Positions 19,034 through 30,180 are shown, counted from the first letter of the stretch. The stretch is 64,000 nucleotides of DNA from Euglena gracilis (GCA_039621445.1 CP154954.1:21588954-21652953), one strand, 5' to 3'. Made by a program: numbers and translations. Notes: a model not told the origin generated them from the letters alone.

Positions 19034-21890
19034 GTCCTGTACCCGGCGTCCCGCCCACTGCTCGGCCTTTTTTCGGCGTCACGTGGCCACATGTGGGCAC
19101 GTGACGTGTAGCCACATGGCCTTATCCCATGGCTACGTGGCTCGTACCTACGCCATGTTATTGGCGTGGCTACGCGCCATGCTAGCCACTCTCTGCGTAG
19201 GCTTGGGCTGGACCAGCCTCACAACCGGCCAGGGTGCCAGTGGGCCACGGGAGTTGCCAGGCCAGGATGCCAACGTTTTTGATTTGTGACAGCAAAAGCG
19301 GTCAACGTCTTGGTCACAGAGAGCCCCGGCGTGGGCTTCCGCGAGCCCCACAGCCCGGCGGTGCCCCGGACTGATGTGCGACGCCCGCACCCCGCCGCTC
19401 GACCTCGGCCAGCGGCCCCGCACCTGCCCCCCGGGGGCCACCCTGCCCCGAGGGCTGCAGGCGGTTGAGCCCTGATGGATGGGCGGCCCCCGGGCCAGGG
19501 GGGGAACTATTTTCGCCGGTGTGTGCAGCATGGCCTCCCGGACGGCCACAGCATTTAGGGTGGGCTCCTCACCAAGCGGTTTCCTTTTCTTTCCGGCCGC
19601 CATCAGCGACCTCTCCCCCCCCCCGACCACACCATATTGAAGGAAATGGCGATGGGGGATGTGGCTGGGATGGCGTTCCGTCCTCACACAAAGTCATTGA
19701 GATTGGCGCAGCTTGTCAAAACTACCCCCATGTCAAGTCCGCTGCCATGTCGTGGTGTGATTTGAAAATGTGCATTTGTCGAAAATCACATATTCTGCAT
19801 GATGGTTCTTCGGTCTGAATTATTCAAAAGCAGAAAGTCCCAGCCGGAATGAGCAGCACGATGTGGAATGTCCCAAATCGCTGCTGATTGAAGCATGATA
19901 TTATGAAAGTTGGCTCTCAAAATATGGCAGTGAGCATTCTTTGTGACATCACAAGCATGCCATAATTGTTCATTTGCATCAAGACGCACAAAACAGCATG
20001 TACCAGGTTTTTTTTTGAAGGCAGGAAATGGGATAAAAAGAAATAAAGTTTTCGATCTCCAGGTGGTTGGGTTTTGGGGTGGTTCGTATCCCCCTCTGAC
20101 TGTTTCTTTTTTTATATTAATTCTCAAAGATAACCGTTTGCAGTCAAACGGTACAGGCAATTAGGTCTACTGATGCCAACTATCAAGGGCAATTGATTGG
20201 TGGGGGGCGGGCATGTAGGTGAAGCCAATGTTGCCCTGTGAGCTGGACCTGGATGTTCTGTCCCCTGGAAGCCGCTCTGAACTCTGTTTGACAGCCCCCC
20301 CCCCCTGTGTGCACTGTGGCTGTTTGCCCCCCCCCCCCGGGGGACAGGGGCTCTGCCGTTGTTCGGCCGCCGTCCCTTCGTCCCCCTCCCCCCGCCCCCC
20401 CCCCCCGGCCGCCCTCCGGCCCCAACGCTGCCGCCGCAGTGCCCGCCCATGCCGGACCCCCCGGCGTGCCCGGCGCCCCCCGACGCCCCCATGCAGCGCG
20501 TGCGGTCCGACTCCCTCCACGGCCGGCCAGCGGGGCTCTTCCCCAAGGGTCCCCCTCCTGCCCTTCGGCTCTGCTGCCCTGGCCCTCGAGGCCAAATTAG
20601 TTCCTCACTCTCCTAGTCAGGGGGGGGGGCGTTCCAACTTGCACCTCCCCAGTTAGCACCTCCCTGCTGGGCTGCGGACCTCCCCCTGGAGGGGGGGGTC
20701 AGTAGAAATACAGTTGGGCCTGGCTTCGCTGGCTTCGCCTGGGCTGGACTGATAAAGTCTCGTCGCAACTTTGAAAGTTGAAAATGGGCTAAAATGGCCA
20801 AAGTGGCATTTTTTGAAGGTTTTTGAGGTTTTAAAATTTTGGTCCACAAATCCTAACCCAGCTGGAGTCATGCTTTTACTCCCGTTTTTGGGTTCTGGGC
20901 AGGTGACCCCAACACCCGTCTCCCCCCCCCCTTTTCTAGCCATGGGACCCTGCAGGGGTTATTTTTCGCAGATTTCGCAATTTTCTGCAAATTCCGCCAT
21001 TTTCAGCAAATTTTTACAATTTTTCCAAAATTTAATTTTTCTTTTCCTCCTTTGATTCCCTCCTTTCATCCGGCCATTCCTTGAATGTTTCATGTTCCAA
21101 CCCAGGTGCCTTTTTTGTCACTTGGTTGCAAGTTTTCCAAAGTTTGCAAATTTTGGCATTTAGTTTTTAGCATTTTTAAGGTTTTTTTTTAAATTTCTGC
21201 CCAGAAATAATTTCGACTTGACAAATTCCACATAGACATATTCCACATTCTGACCTGAACTTTTCGTCAACTTCTTTTTTTTCCTTTTTGGGGTTTTTCA
21301 GCCAACGAATGCTGTGACGTGGTAAAAAATCATGTGTGTTTTCTGGGGGGGGGTGAGAAAGCAAAGCTTACACTAATGTTGCAAAATGAAAAAAGCCAGA
21401 GGAGGAGGCGAAAGCCCCTCCAGCAGAAATGTGGAACACTCCCAATATCAATTTTTCTTGTTTTCCCCCCAAATTTCCACAAATTTTCCACAATTTCAAA
21501 AGAAATTTTGGACTGCCCCCCTTCTTGAATTGTTGCGACAGCCTTTGGAACAACTGCCTTCTAAAACCGGACCCCCTGGGGGGATCCAGTCACCACTCCC
21601 CCCCCCCCCGGCAGCAACTCAGCAGAGTTCCCACAAAATCTTTCGCATCACCATTCATAAGTGTTGATTTTTATTTTCCTGATCCCACACATTTTGCCAA
21701 TGTGTTATCCCAAGCAGCCATGTGTGTATGGCAGTACGCTCATGGGGTTTCTGATTGCCGTTCAGCCCCCAGGGCGGGCAGGGGTTGGTGAGCTGGGGGG
21801 GGGGGCAGAATGGTGTTCATAATTGGGGGGGCACTGGCACTGAGACAACTTCCCTCAATGGAGGCCAGAGGGGGGGGGCTGAATCACCAA
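19034..21890 (+). other. Large PP2C intron, first part; GC-rich patches
   Basis: No exon is certain. GC-rich patches at 19310-19490 and 20350-20600 have coding-like composition (for example MQRVRSDSLHGRPAGLFPKG at about 20491-20550) and could hold linker exons, but lack decisive splice pairs. 19080-19190 has many ACGTGGC/GCCACGT palindromes. 20304-20324 carries the CTGTGTGCACTGTGGCTGTT string found at 61669 and 62593 (inverted at 48675). The rest is AT-richer unique sequence and C/G runs. Confidence 0.4.
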
Positions 21891-22118
21891 CAGGGGTTTT
21901 TTTTTGTCTTAGATCCCCAGGGGGGGGGGTGGTTGGGTCCGGCTGAGCCCCCTCCCCCGGGGGAGGTTCCCCCAGGGGGATACTTTTTGGCGCCGTGCTA
22001 TTTTTAGCATTTTTCGCGATTTTTTGGCCATTTTTGGGAAAAGAGACCCCAGGACCCCACCAGGACCCCCCCAGCGGGTTGGTGGGGGGGGACCCTCCGG
22101 TCTTAAAAAAAAACCTTG
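21891..22118. mobile_element. MITE-like element, CAGGGG(T)n family
   Basis: It starts CAGGGGTTTTTTTTTGTCTTAG and ends TCTTAAAAAAAAACCTTG, with the family interior (TACTTTTTGGCGCC, GTGCTATTTTTAGCATTTTT, CGCGATTTTTTGGCC). The flanks ATCACCAA and TACACCAA agree at 6 of 8 positions, consistent with an aged 8-bp target duplication. Non-coding. It lies in the large PP2C intron. Confidence 0.75.
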
Positions 22119-23014
22119 TACACCAACTCTGCAAGGTGATGTGAAAGGAGAGCAGTCAGAAGAGGACTGGTGCGATATGCCAGAGCCTCAACGGAAAAAA
22201 AATCCACATTGCACATTTGACCCCAGGGATAGATGGGAAGCCCTTTGGTTTTGAGGTAGGTGGCAGGGGGGGGTCCGGAGCCCCCCCCCTGGGGACTAAG
22301 GTGGTGGGTGGATCCGACCCCCCCCCCCAGATGTTGGGAGGGTCCGGACCCCCCCCTCGGCAGGTTGCAAAAGTAGCAAAGTTTTTTCTTCTGGCGCTAC
22401 TCACCGAAAAAGGAGCAACAAATGCCCCTTTCCCTCATTTTTGAGCAGTTGCACATTTTTTTTGACATTTTGGTGTTTTCCACACAAAAAGTGTTCAAAA
22501 AATTCAAAAATGTGTATTTTTTGGATTTATTTTCCACGAAGGATCAGGGGTTTTTGACTTCTTTTGGCCTTGTATCCGGACTTTGCGACCGGTTCGCAAA
22601 ACCAAATTTTCCCAGCCTCCTTCAGTTTCGAGGGAGGATGGGGGGGTCCGGACCCTCCCCCCCCCCTCAAGGCTTCCCATTCCTGTTTGACCCCCCCTCC
22701 CCCTGCAAAAGGGTCTGCTTTTCACAACCCCTGTGCATTGTTTGTCATTTGGTTCGCAAGCAAGTGCTTTCAAAAGCCCCCCCACGGGGGGGTTCAACCG
22801 GCTGGCTGGGCCACAGGCCAGAGAGAAGGTACCAGCGGGAGCCTGGTGGATGTCACACGGGTCTCACAGGACCTTCCAGACCCGTGTGAGGTCACACAGG
22901 TCTGGAAGGTCTGGAAGGTCCCGTGTGACCCGTGTGACTTTCCAGACACCCAAAGGTTTTGACCCCACCCCCAGACCTTCCCGTGCAGGCCCCTACGTCC
23001 GACCAGGGCCGACC

Positions 23015-23015
<1 letters not shown>
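22119..23015. other. PP2C intron segment with a local inverted/direct repeat cluster
   Basis: No gene seen. 22853-22945 is a dense cluster of CACACGGGTCT, CAGACCCGTGTGA, GGTCTGGAA and GTGACCCGTGTGA motifs in both orientations, able to form alternative hairpins. The rest is C/G runs with GGTCCGGACC palindromes. Confidence 0.55.

Positions 23016-23086
<71 letters not shown>
23016..23086. repeat. Poly-C tract of 71 bases
   Basis: An uninterrupted run of 71 C sits between GGGCCGACCA and GGGCCGACCACGGG, that is, inside a small array of the heptamer-like unit GGCCGACCA. The same unit recurs at 23138-23163 and 25427-25451, on either side of the transposase pseudogene. ORFs across it give poly-Pro or poly-Gly and are not genes. 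Exact length may be affected by sequencing. Confidence 0.9.
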
Positions 23087-23088
<2 letters not shown>

Positions 23089-23285
23089 GCCGACCACGGG
23101 CAACTATGATTTTCAGGACCCCCGTAGGTGGGGGTTCCGACCAGGGCCGACCAGGGCCGACTTGCATGTGGTTGGCCGGCCGAAGGGGAATAGATGAAGG
23201 AATTCGGCAGCTTTCCCTCTGGGCCGCCCGGGCTTTGCAAGGCACTGGATCACTTTTGTTTGTCTTTGTTCTCCAGCTTTTGCCA

Positions 23286-25200
23286 ATGGCGAAGAATCAT
23301 GCCTCCACACGGACTGTGGCCCAATGGGTCGCTTGGGCGGAGGCAGATGGGATGGTCGGCATTGAAGCGGACAGCAATGATCCAGGTGAGCCAAAGGTAA
23401 CGCTCTTGTTTCTTGTCTGCTTCTCTGTGTAGGCAAAGTTTATTGCACCGTTTGCGCAAGGTCGTATGTACCCACAACAAGCGCTTTGAAGCAGCATTGC
23501 TATGGATATTGCAAAGGAATTGGGCCAGACAGACCATTTTTGGAGAGTGAACTCCAAGAAGGTAAAAAAATTGAAGGATCGTGAAGAATCAATGCCTGCT
23601 CCTGTTTCTCAAAGTCGCTGTGAATTCGGTTTTACAAAACATCATCATTCAGGTGTTATTGTGTGCAAAAAAATACAATTTGGTCAATTTTCCCTCAAGG
23701 TTCAAAGTGCTTTGGAAGCAAAGCCGCTCACAGAGGCTATCGAGACCCCCCAGAAAAGGCTAAAGGGACTCTGGACCATTTTGTTTCCAAAGGAAACAAG
23801 GAGGAGCAATTCAAGAAAGATTTGGTTGTTGCATTCGCTGCCGCAAATATTCCTCTTGAAAAATTAAAACAAAGGACAATGTTGAAAGAACTTTGCTGAG
23901 AAAGTTCTTTGAGTAATATGTCCGACTGAATGGTGAAGAGGTTCACATTCCCCATCCTATCAACCTACGAGGGACCCACGCACCCCATGTAATGACCGAT
24001 GGTATAACATTCATTCTTGCGTGATGTCCTTGTTTGTATGTGTCCACAGGCGTTCATAAGCTCAGGGACATCATGAAAGGTCCTGGTTTATCCAAGGCCA
24101 AAGCCATTTTCCCCTCGCTCATTATGTTTGCATTGTAGGCGATCGTTGACAAGATGGACAACATCTTGGTGAAAACCGTGAAGGGCTCGGACATCAACAC
24201 TGCGAAAGCTCTCCTTGCCTTTTGTCCAACCATGCACGTTTTTTTGACACCCAAACACTCCGGCTCATCACACTGGAAGGACTTTCTGACCTGTGCACCA
24301 AAATGAAATGCATTGTGTCATGGTGCAACGTCAAATTGAAATGATTGGGATATTTTTGACCATGCACGTCAAAGTCGCATTTGCAGACAAGCAGGAATTC
24401 ACCCACGAAGGTGATGTGTGAGCGCGTTCCGCTGGTTAATGCCACAGAGTGGGAACGTTATATCACTCTGCTTTCCCAACAACCTCCACCATCTTCCACA
24501 GCTGGTCACATCAGCTTGTGGATGTCACAAACTTACCATTCCTTTGTTGGTTTGGAATGAAATGTGGGGTGGTTGTGCATCTCTTGCCAAAGTGGGGTCA
24601 GCCATTCTTTTGGAACGTGTGGCAGAATCAGGCTTCTTTTTAAGTCACCTGCCCCCCCCCCCCCCCGGGGGAGGGGGGGTGGGTGGGTGGGTCCGGGCCG
24701 GCCCCCCCCCCCCGGGGGGGGGGGGTCCCGCGCCGGAGGCGCTGGGTATACCTTTGCGAAGCGCCGAAAATTTTTTGAAAATTGCCTTTAACGGGCCCGA
24801 TTTTGGGGGGGTCCCCGGACCCCCCCCCCCCCCCCCGGGGGGCCCCCGCCCCCCCGGGGGGGGGGGGGGGGGGCCCCCCCCCCCCCCCCCGGGGGGCTTT
24901 AAAAAAAAGCCTGGGCAGAATGACCGCTGGTGAGATGGGGTCCATTGTGGTTCCAACATTTGGGTCGTGAGCAACGGTTTGGTTCCGCATCGCTGATTTC
25001 CCCACGCTTGCACCCGTTGCCTTGGCCCATCTGCAGGCCCCACGTTCATCTGCTCAAATAGAGCGATATTTCTCACTGCTCGGTCACACAAAAGGCTGGT
25101 ACGAATGAGGATGCAAATGATTGAATTTTTCGATACCGTCAAAAATTGTTTTTCATACCAGCTTTTTTGCCATTCAAACATCGGATCGTTTGAATATGTC
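23286..25200 (+). pseudogene. hAT-family transposase gene with CGGBP1-like zinc finger, decayed
   Basis: Exon 1 (23286-23385, ATG start) has a textbook G|GTGAGC donor. Exon 2 (23433-23561, after TGTGTAG) encodes GKVYCTVCARSYVPTTSALK then QHCYGYC, a BED/C2HC-like finger as in CGGBP1-type hAT proteins. The segment near 23755-23900 reads KGTLDHFV... and LVVAFAAANIPLEKLK, the conserved helix found after the finger in this family. The segment 24998-25110 reads FPTLAPVALAHLQAPRSSAQ then IERYFSLLG, the hAT C-terminal dimerisation signature (P-x-S-S-A-x-x-E-R-x-F-S). Between them are a frameshift and stops near 23897-23910, other breaks, and a MITE insertion at 24629. A further frameshift follows ERYFSLLG. 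The middle RNase H-like domain is not readable. It would have bound and moved hAT elements; this copy looks inactive. Confidence 0.8.
24629..24913. mobile_element. MITE-like element inside the hAT transposase, exact 8-bp duplication
   Basis: Ends are CAGGCTTCTTTTTAAG and CTTTAAAAAAAAGCCTG, inverted repeats with small differences. Flanks are GGCAGAAT on both sides (24621-24628 and 24914-24921). The interior has C/G runs, GCGAAGCGCCGAAAATTTTT, GAAAATTGCCTTTAACGGGC and more C/G runs. The same interior occurs in the copies at 30959 and 31228. It interrupts the transposase between its middle and C-terminal parts, so it inserted after that gene was in place. Confidence 0.9.
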
Positions 25201-25530
25201 TGATACGACGCTCACCTCTTTAGCCTTTATTTACATGAACAAGAGCTTGTATGACATCTCTGCGTGAAGAGCCGCACATTGACCTTTGCATTTTTGTTTT
25301 GTGCTCTGATGGCTCAGCTTATGGGGCACTTCCTTTTGATCTTGGCGAGACAATTCAGAAAATCATTGCATCCCTTCACATTTTTTTCTGTGACGGATAC
25401 CCCCACCTATGGCCGACTATTTGCCGACCAGGGCCGACCAGGGCCGACCAGAGCACCAAAATGGGAAGTGACCATAGGTGCCTGTTCCCGTGCCGCCCCA
25501 GCCAACCCCAGCCAGCCCCGCTGCCCCCAG
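25201..25530 (+). other. End of the large PP2C intron
   Basis: ACCCCCACCTATGGCCG (25398-25414) is the inverted counterpart of TAGGTGGGGGTTCCG at 23126-23140, and GGGCCGACCA units lie next to both. These may be the terminal repeats of the autonomous hAT element. The stretch ends in GCTGCCCCCAG, the acceptor of the last PP2C exon. Confidence 0.45.
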
Positions 25531-25760
25531 GACCTGAAGGAGCTGAAGGACAGCAGCAAGGACGGCTCCTTCGGCCACAAACCGCCCCTCCTCCCCGTCG
25601 AGCAGCAGTCGGACTACCTCCTCATCGAGGACCCCCTCGTGGTCGCCCACGCGCTGCTGATGGAGGCCGCCGCCCGCTCCTGCGGCGAGAACGTGTCGGT
25701 AGTGCTGCTGTGCTTCGCCGGGGCTCCCAGGCCCCTCCAGAGCTCCAAGTTCAGGAGGGG
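25531..25760 (+). CDS. PP2C-family phosphatase, C-terminal exon
   Basis: After CTGCCCCCAG (ends 25530) the frame reads DLKELKDSSKDGSFGHKPPL, then LLIEDPLVVAHALLMEAAAR, then SCGENVSVVLLCFA. The last part is the PP2C C-terminal signature (L(V)-x-x-A-x-x-x-G-S-x-D-N-(I/M)-(S/T)-V-(I/V)). The metal-coordinating Asp of D-N (Asp282 in human PP2C-alpha) is Glu here. Where the exon ends is not settled: AAT|GTAGGT near 25775 is a possible donor and no stop codon follows until 25986. The 5' part with KDGSFGHKPPLLPVEQQSDY is a linker not seen in typical PP2Cs. Confidence 0.85.
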
Positions 25761-26051
25761 TTGGTTTGGGCCCAATGTAGGTATGGTTTTCTGGCATGTG
25801 TGTGTGTGTGTGTATGTCTGTTTTCTGTGTCTGTTTATGCGTGGGTGGCTCGGTGGGTGGGTGGGTTCACGTAGCTGTGAGTGTGGGTGTGGGTGTGGGT
25901 GTGCACGTGTTTGCAACAGCGTCCAATGCACTGCCTTGTTGAAGAGGGTTCTGCCTCCATCCAGCGATGCCCCACAGGCACCGTGATCCTGCATGACACT
26001 GACCTCCCCCTCCAAGCCAGCAAGGCAAACAGAAAAGGGCGAGCCACACAT
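25761..26051. other. Spacer after the last PP2C exon, GT-rich
   Basis: A TGTGTGTG tract (25797-25817), a GGTG tetramer tract and GTGGGTGTGGGTGTG repeats (25878-25905). No domain. A 3' terminal exon of the phosphatase gene could lie here. Confidence 0.4.
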
Positions 26052-26512
26052 CATACATCTCTCTAAGGTTTTGCGAACCCCCCCCGGGGGGGGCGGCTGC
26101 AGCCAGCCCCGATTTGGGCCCAGCCCAGCCGCAGCAGCACCCCCCCCCCCCGGGGAGGGGGGTGCTGCTAGCCCTGCTAGCCAGCCCCTTTTTTGGGGGT
26201 CCAGCCCAAAATTTTTCGGCGCAAAGCGCCGAAATTTTTTGGAAAATTGTGTTCAAAAGTGGCCAAAAATGGGGTTTGGGGGGCGTTTGGGGCATTTTTG
26301 GGGGGTTTCAGATGCATCATTTTTTCAAAACTGTGCCTTGCAGGTCATTTTTGGGCATTTTTCCGATTTCAGTCCAGCTCGCCCCGGTTCGGGTCCAGCC
26401 GGGGTCCAGCCCCCCCCCCGGGGGGGGGGCTAGCCAGCCCAAATTTCTAGCCAGCCCAAATTTCTAGCCCTAGCCCAGCAACCCCCCCCCGGGGTCCTTA
26501 AAGAGATGTATG
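26052..26512. mobile_element. MITE-like element, exact 8-bp duplication
   Basis: Ends are CATACATCTCTCTAAGG and CCTTAAAGAGATGTATG, near-perfect inverted repeats. Flanks are CCACACAT on both sides (26044-26051 and 26513-26520). The interior contains C/G runs, GGCGCAAAGCGCCGAAATTTT and repeated GCCCAGCCC/CTAGCCAGCCC. The terminal sequence differs from the CAGG families, but structure and duplication length are the same. Non-coding. Confidence 0.85.
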
Positions 26513-26607
26513 CCACACATTTCCTGTCCCTGAGGATTGCAAATGCCGTCAACCTCCCCAGCCAATACTCTCTTTCATTTCCGATCCCAGCCCATGACCA
26601 CCGTCCC

Positions 26608-26822
26608 CAGGGCAGAACGGGAATTGGCCAAACAGCCAGGGTGGTGGGGGGGGGGGTCGACCACCCCCACCACCTCCTGTAACTCCGGGAGCACCAATTG
26701 TCGGCCCCAGAATATTTTCCCGGCGACTTCGGCGCCGGGTGGATTTGTTAAAAAAAATCTGTGAAAATGCTGTGGTGGGTGGGGGGTCGACTCCCCCCAC
26801 CAGGCCTTCCCGTTCTGCCCTG
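26608..26822. mobile_element. MITE-like element, CAGGGCAGAACGG family, exact 8-bp duplication
   Basis: Ends are CAGGGCAGAACGGGAA and TTCCCGTTCTGCCCTG, perfect inverted repeats. Flanks are ACCGTCCC on both sides (26600-26607 and 26823-26830). The interior has GGTGGTGG, GGTCGACC, TCCGGGAGCACCAATT and GGCGACTTCGGCGCCG. The CAGGG end is the usual hAT terminus. A longer relative is at 43496. Confidence 0.9.
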
Positions 26823-26830
26823 ACCGTCCC

Positions 26831-29800
26831 TGATCCGCCCCCTCCGCCGTTCGACCTGGCTCGCACATCCAACGTATTGCCCGCTGTCCCTCCTCTCCAG
26901 TGGCCCCGTGGCTCCTCCACCGCCTCCCGGGCCACGGGTGGGTGAGGCGCCTCCACAAGGCTGACCCATCCCCACCTCCCGCTCGGACATCGCCACCCTT
27001 GCCCCCGACTCCTGCGATCGGCCTCCCCCTCTGCTCACCCGGTCCCCTCCGCCCATCTCCCAGCGATCGTTTCTTTCCCTCCCCTCCCTGCCAAGTTCAG
27101 CTTCGTTTGTGGGTCACAGTGCCCCCGATTCTCACCCGTTTGGGAGCACTTGACAGGACTGCATTGCCTCACCCTCTGCGGAAGCTCCCATCGCCCAGAG
27201 TGGTGTCTTTTTTGTCTTTCTTTGTGTGTGAGCTCATTAGTTTCTGTTCATGGAAGTGACTTTGTGGCGGCAACACAGGGAGGGATGGTCCAACCAGATG
27301 TCTTTAGAACGCAGAAGACTGGGAAAGGGGGTGGGCAGGGCCAGGGCCAGACACCCCTGGGGGTTCCGGCGTGAGGGATCGGAAAATGTATGGGGAAATT
27401 TTTCACTCGGCCCAGCTTTTTGGACTGTCCCCCTTATGGAGTTATGGAGTTTCCAACGGGTGGTGTCCACCCCCCTTTTGCCAAAATTTTTGTCAGCGAG
27501 TTAATTTTGTCAGCCCTTAGAGGGTTTCACCACCCAAAGCCCACAACAAACTTTTGTTGTGTTTGATTGTGTGGGCAGCTTTGCCAGCGCATTCTTTCGA
27601 AAAATGCCATGGGCTGATACAGGGGGGGTTTCTGGGGGGTTTCAAACTTCCTCCCACATTGTGAATTGCCAAACTTCTCTCTGAACCAAAATGGGCTTTT
27701 TTTGTCCTCAGCAAAACCCATTTTTTCATGCAGTTCTGGCTAAATTCACACCCCTGTGGACTGTGGAGAGCCAACAATGTCCAACAAACTCTGGGTCTTT
27801 TACGCAATTCCTCTGGGGAGTGCTTTCCAAAGGCACAGGGCATTGGCCTAATTTCTTTAGACTCCCCAAAACTGGCATTACGTTGAACATTCACATTCCA
27901 ACGCTTTTTGAAAGGCGCCAAATGAGAAGAGAACCTCAGGGTATTGAAACCAGGTAACAACAAAGATGCACTATACAGAATGCAGAGTCGTAAGACCCAT
28001 GGTTCTCGGACCCTCTGGAGGTAGTTCAAATGGGCCCAACTGCATGGTTGGTTTTGCCTGAATTACGGCCGCCAAAAACAACATTGGGCACCGTTTGGCG
28101 AGTCCATCGCTGCAGCAGGACAATTCATCCACAGAGGGACCGACGACCGTGTGGTGGGCGACCTCCTGGTGTGAAGACATGGTCCTCTGGTCCAAAGCAC
28201 CCCGACTCCCATTCCACACAAATGATCGAGTTCTGCACATCAAGCACACTGCTTGATCAAAACAATGCATACTCCTCTGCATCGGACCCCATCTCAACAC
28301 ACACCCACACAGACACACACACACACACTCACACAAACACACACGCCCGCACACCCACCCTTGCGTATTAGCAAGAGGACATTGTCAGCGATCACAAGTG
28401 AAATTGGATGAACGCAGGAAGGGCAGGGTGGTCCTTAAAAAAAACTTCCCATCCCAGCACATTCAATGAGAAATTCATAGGAAAAATGGACGAAAAAATG
28501 GCCATATTTTGACAAAAATGGGTCCACTTTGGGGAAAAAAGTGAATTCTGGCATCCTTGTACCATCGCCCATCCGACCAAGATGTCAAAAAATGTGTTTT
28601 TGACTTTAAAATGGTTCCTTCCCCCCGTTCGATCTCCGGATCGGTCCTCGGCCGTTCCTTGGCCTAAGGGCGGTCTTTAAGGAGCGGTCCTTCAGGAAAA
28701 AAAAACTTCCCGCATGGGGGGGGAATGCAACATGGACCCTCAAGAAACACGGCGCAAACAAACACAAAAAAAACAACGCAAAAAAACAACAACGCAAAAA
28801 CACACAAAAAAACACTTAAAAAAACACTAAAAAAACGCAAATAACATGGAAAATCCTACAGGAGCTCCCCCGGGATGCACACTTTTCCACTGAGAGGACT
28901 TAGAAAATTTTTTAGGCTCTGTCAGGGAAATTATCCATTTTTGCATTAAAATAAGCATTAGAAAATTTTTCGGTTTTGTCAGGTAAATTTTTCCATCTTT
29001 GCATAAAAGTAAGCATTTTGATGACCAAAAATGCAAAATGACAAAAAATTGGCAAACGTTTGGTCTCGGGGGAAAATGCCAAAAATTCAATCCTCAGAAA
29101 AAATCCAAAAATCGCTGGGGAAAAAAGCACAAACAAAACACAAGAAAACGCAACAAAAGGGGATAACCCGCAAATTTTGCCAAATCGAGAAACACAGAAA
29201 AAAAACAAAAAAAAAACAATTTTGTTCCCCCCCCCCCCGCTTCCCGTCTCTCTCATGGACCGCCCCGAGGAAGGGTCAAAACCCAGGACCAAGAACACTT
29301 ATGTTGTTGACACTATCTGTCCACACAAATGGGCTGTTTGAAAAAAGGGCGCTGTGCAGAATATTTTGGGCTTTTTTTTTATTTTACTCACAACTCAACC
29401 AACTCCCTCTTCAAATCACAGCAAGGCACCGTTCACGTCACACAACGAGTTCAACTCAGTTGGCCAACGCCTCGAAAATGGGGGGGGGGCAATCTGTCCA
29501 CATATACATTTCATTCAATTTCAACTCATTTAGAAAAATCCTCTCAAAATGGCCAAAAACACCTTCAGCATGGTGTCACAGGAACAACGCCGACCCTGGC
29601 GTTTTTTTTTAGGATAGGCTCACAGATTGCTCGGGGGTTCATAGCTGTTGCTCAGTGGATGCATGGGAAGCTCCATTGGTTTTGTCCCCTCCTCAGACGC
29701 CGGTCACTCTGCGACATGCTGTCCCACGATGCCCCACCCCCAGTGCTGCCCAGTCCAGCCAACGTCTGGGTGCAGTGGAAGGGTCCCAAGGCAGCCAAGA

Positions 29801-29995
29801 CTGCACCCAGGCCGTACCTAAGACACGAGTGCATCTGCAGAAGGATCAGAACACCCTTCCTTTGCATGTGTACATTTCTTTGCACACATGATATTTGTGT
29901 GCAGCACGTATGCATATAATAAATAAATATCCATATGTGTAGGTGTGTGTATGTGTATTTATGTTGATTTGTATGTTATGCATATGTTATATATA
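26831..29995. other. Unique or weakly repetitive DNA, no gene supported
   Basis: 26831-27230 is C-rich and Ser/Pro-translating. 27517-28350 is mixed-composition DNA open in several minus-strand frames (for example 27517-28029, 170 codons), but no domain or frame continuity convinces me; it could be an old transposon. 28300-28352 is an ACAC tract. 28430-28470 and 28660-28715 carry the GGACCGCCCTG-type dispersed repeat. 28740-28840 and 29100-29220 are A-rich with CAAACA/AAAACAA runs. Confidence 0.4.
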
Positions 29996-30180
29996 TACAT
30001 ACATACATACATACATACATACATACATACATACATACATACATACATACATACATACATACATACATACATACATACATACATACATACATACATACAT
30101 ACATACATACATACATACCTACATACATACATACATACATACATACATACATACATACATACATACATACATACATACAT
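29996..30180. repeat. (CATA)n microsatellite
   Basis: About 46 tandem CATA units with one CCTA variant at 30118. ORFs on both strands here are this repeat (IHTY or CMYV) and are rejected. Confidence 0.97.

Noticed and set aside
22959-23432. Poly-proline or poly-glycine proteins across 23.0-23.1 kb
   Set aside because: They are the 71-base C tract translated; frames on both strands are open for the same reason.
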